Shown here: positions 63,839 through 64,000 of the stretch, piece after piece
Position numbering within the stretch: position 1 is the first letter of the stretch
How the letters are laid out: every line of letters begins with the position of its first letter
NCBI RefSeq assembly: GCF_000003815.2
Contig: NC_049987.1
Span: 24,502,283-24,566,282, forward strand
Direction: 5' to 3'
Length of the DNA: 64,000 nt
Origin: Branchiostoma floridae
Taxonomy: Eukaryota; Chordata; Leptocardii; Amphioxiformes; Branchiostomatidae
Program-made: the position numbers and the translations under genes
Notes under the pieces: model-generated
What the model was told of the DNA's origin: nothing
The model's database searches: none
Seen by the model: only the letters and a program-made list of their open reading frames with translations

Positions 63839-64000
63839 GTGAGGAGGACGTTTCTTCGTCTGTGTGTGTGTTTGTTTGTGTGTTTGCAAGTTACGACGGT
63901 GTACAAAGAGGGATCAGTGTAGAGTCGACATGCAGCAGCAGCATGCACAGCAATGCTCATCACGACAATAGTTTTTTTCTCTTTTTTTTTTTTTCTTTTT
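63839..64000 (+). other. AK9: AK9 intron after exon 40 (open at window edge)
   Basis: A GT donor at 63839 (GAG/GTGAGG) is followed by GT-rich and poly-T sequence. The remaining AK9 exon or exons lie beyond the window. Confidence 0.8.

Overview
The window is animal genomic DNA and most probably comes from a lancelet (Branchiostoma). This is an inference. It rests on intron-rich chordate-type genes (AK9, PIGM, BHMT, LAMP, a ZU5/Death protein), a PHD-bearing CR1-type LINE, several tRNA-derived SINE families, foldback elements, TTAGGG-type interstitial repeats, and very abundant local tandem duplication. Two runs of exactly 100 N are assembly gaps. No CRISPR array, operon, rRNA gene or genuine tRNA gene was seen.

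Layout. 1-2435 is repeat-rich with no gene I can support. 2436-6501 (+) holds the 3' part of a ZU5 plus Death-domain gene. 8349-12227 (-) is a seven-exon BHMT-type homocysteine S-methyltransferase. 13720-15804 (-) is a single-exon LAMP-family membrane protein with three luminal domains. 19330-21127 (-) is PIGM, the first GPI mannosyltransferase, followed downstream by an array of copies of its own last exon. 21968 to beyond the right edge (+) is adenylate kinase 9. I could thread 40 exons of AK9 with consistent splice phases throughout (5,639 nt, about 1,880 codons). They give four adenylate-kinase-like modules separated by acidic linkers. PIGM and AK9 are head to head across about 840 bp.

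Inside AK9 introns lie an almost intact two-ORF LINE (25.7-30.2 kb, minus strand), a second 5'-truncated LINE (58.3-60.1 kb, minus strand), MITE-like DNA elements with clear target-site duplications, SINEs and minisatellites.

The most striking property is that about a dozen AK9 exons, three BHMT exons and the last PIGM exon each sit beside tandem, truncated copies of themselves. In each case the repeat unit crosses the exon-intron boundary. Copies upstream of the real exon keep the acceptor and exon head; copies downstream keep the exon tail and usually the donor. The full exon always survives at one edge, so the reading frame is kept. The PIGM array also shows a higher-order three-unit period. 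Other points of note are an in-frame ORF1-UGA-ORF2 LINE, a MITE family with TAGCCTGG ends and 9-bp target duplications, and a Lys-to-Arg change in the first P-loop of AK9.

Coordinates of spliced genes come from reading splice sites and phase by eye. Start codons were checked for a real ATG.
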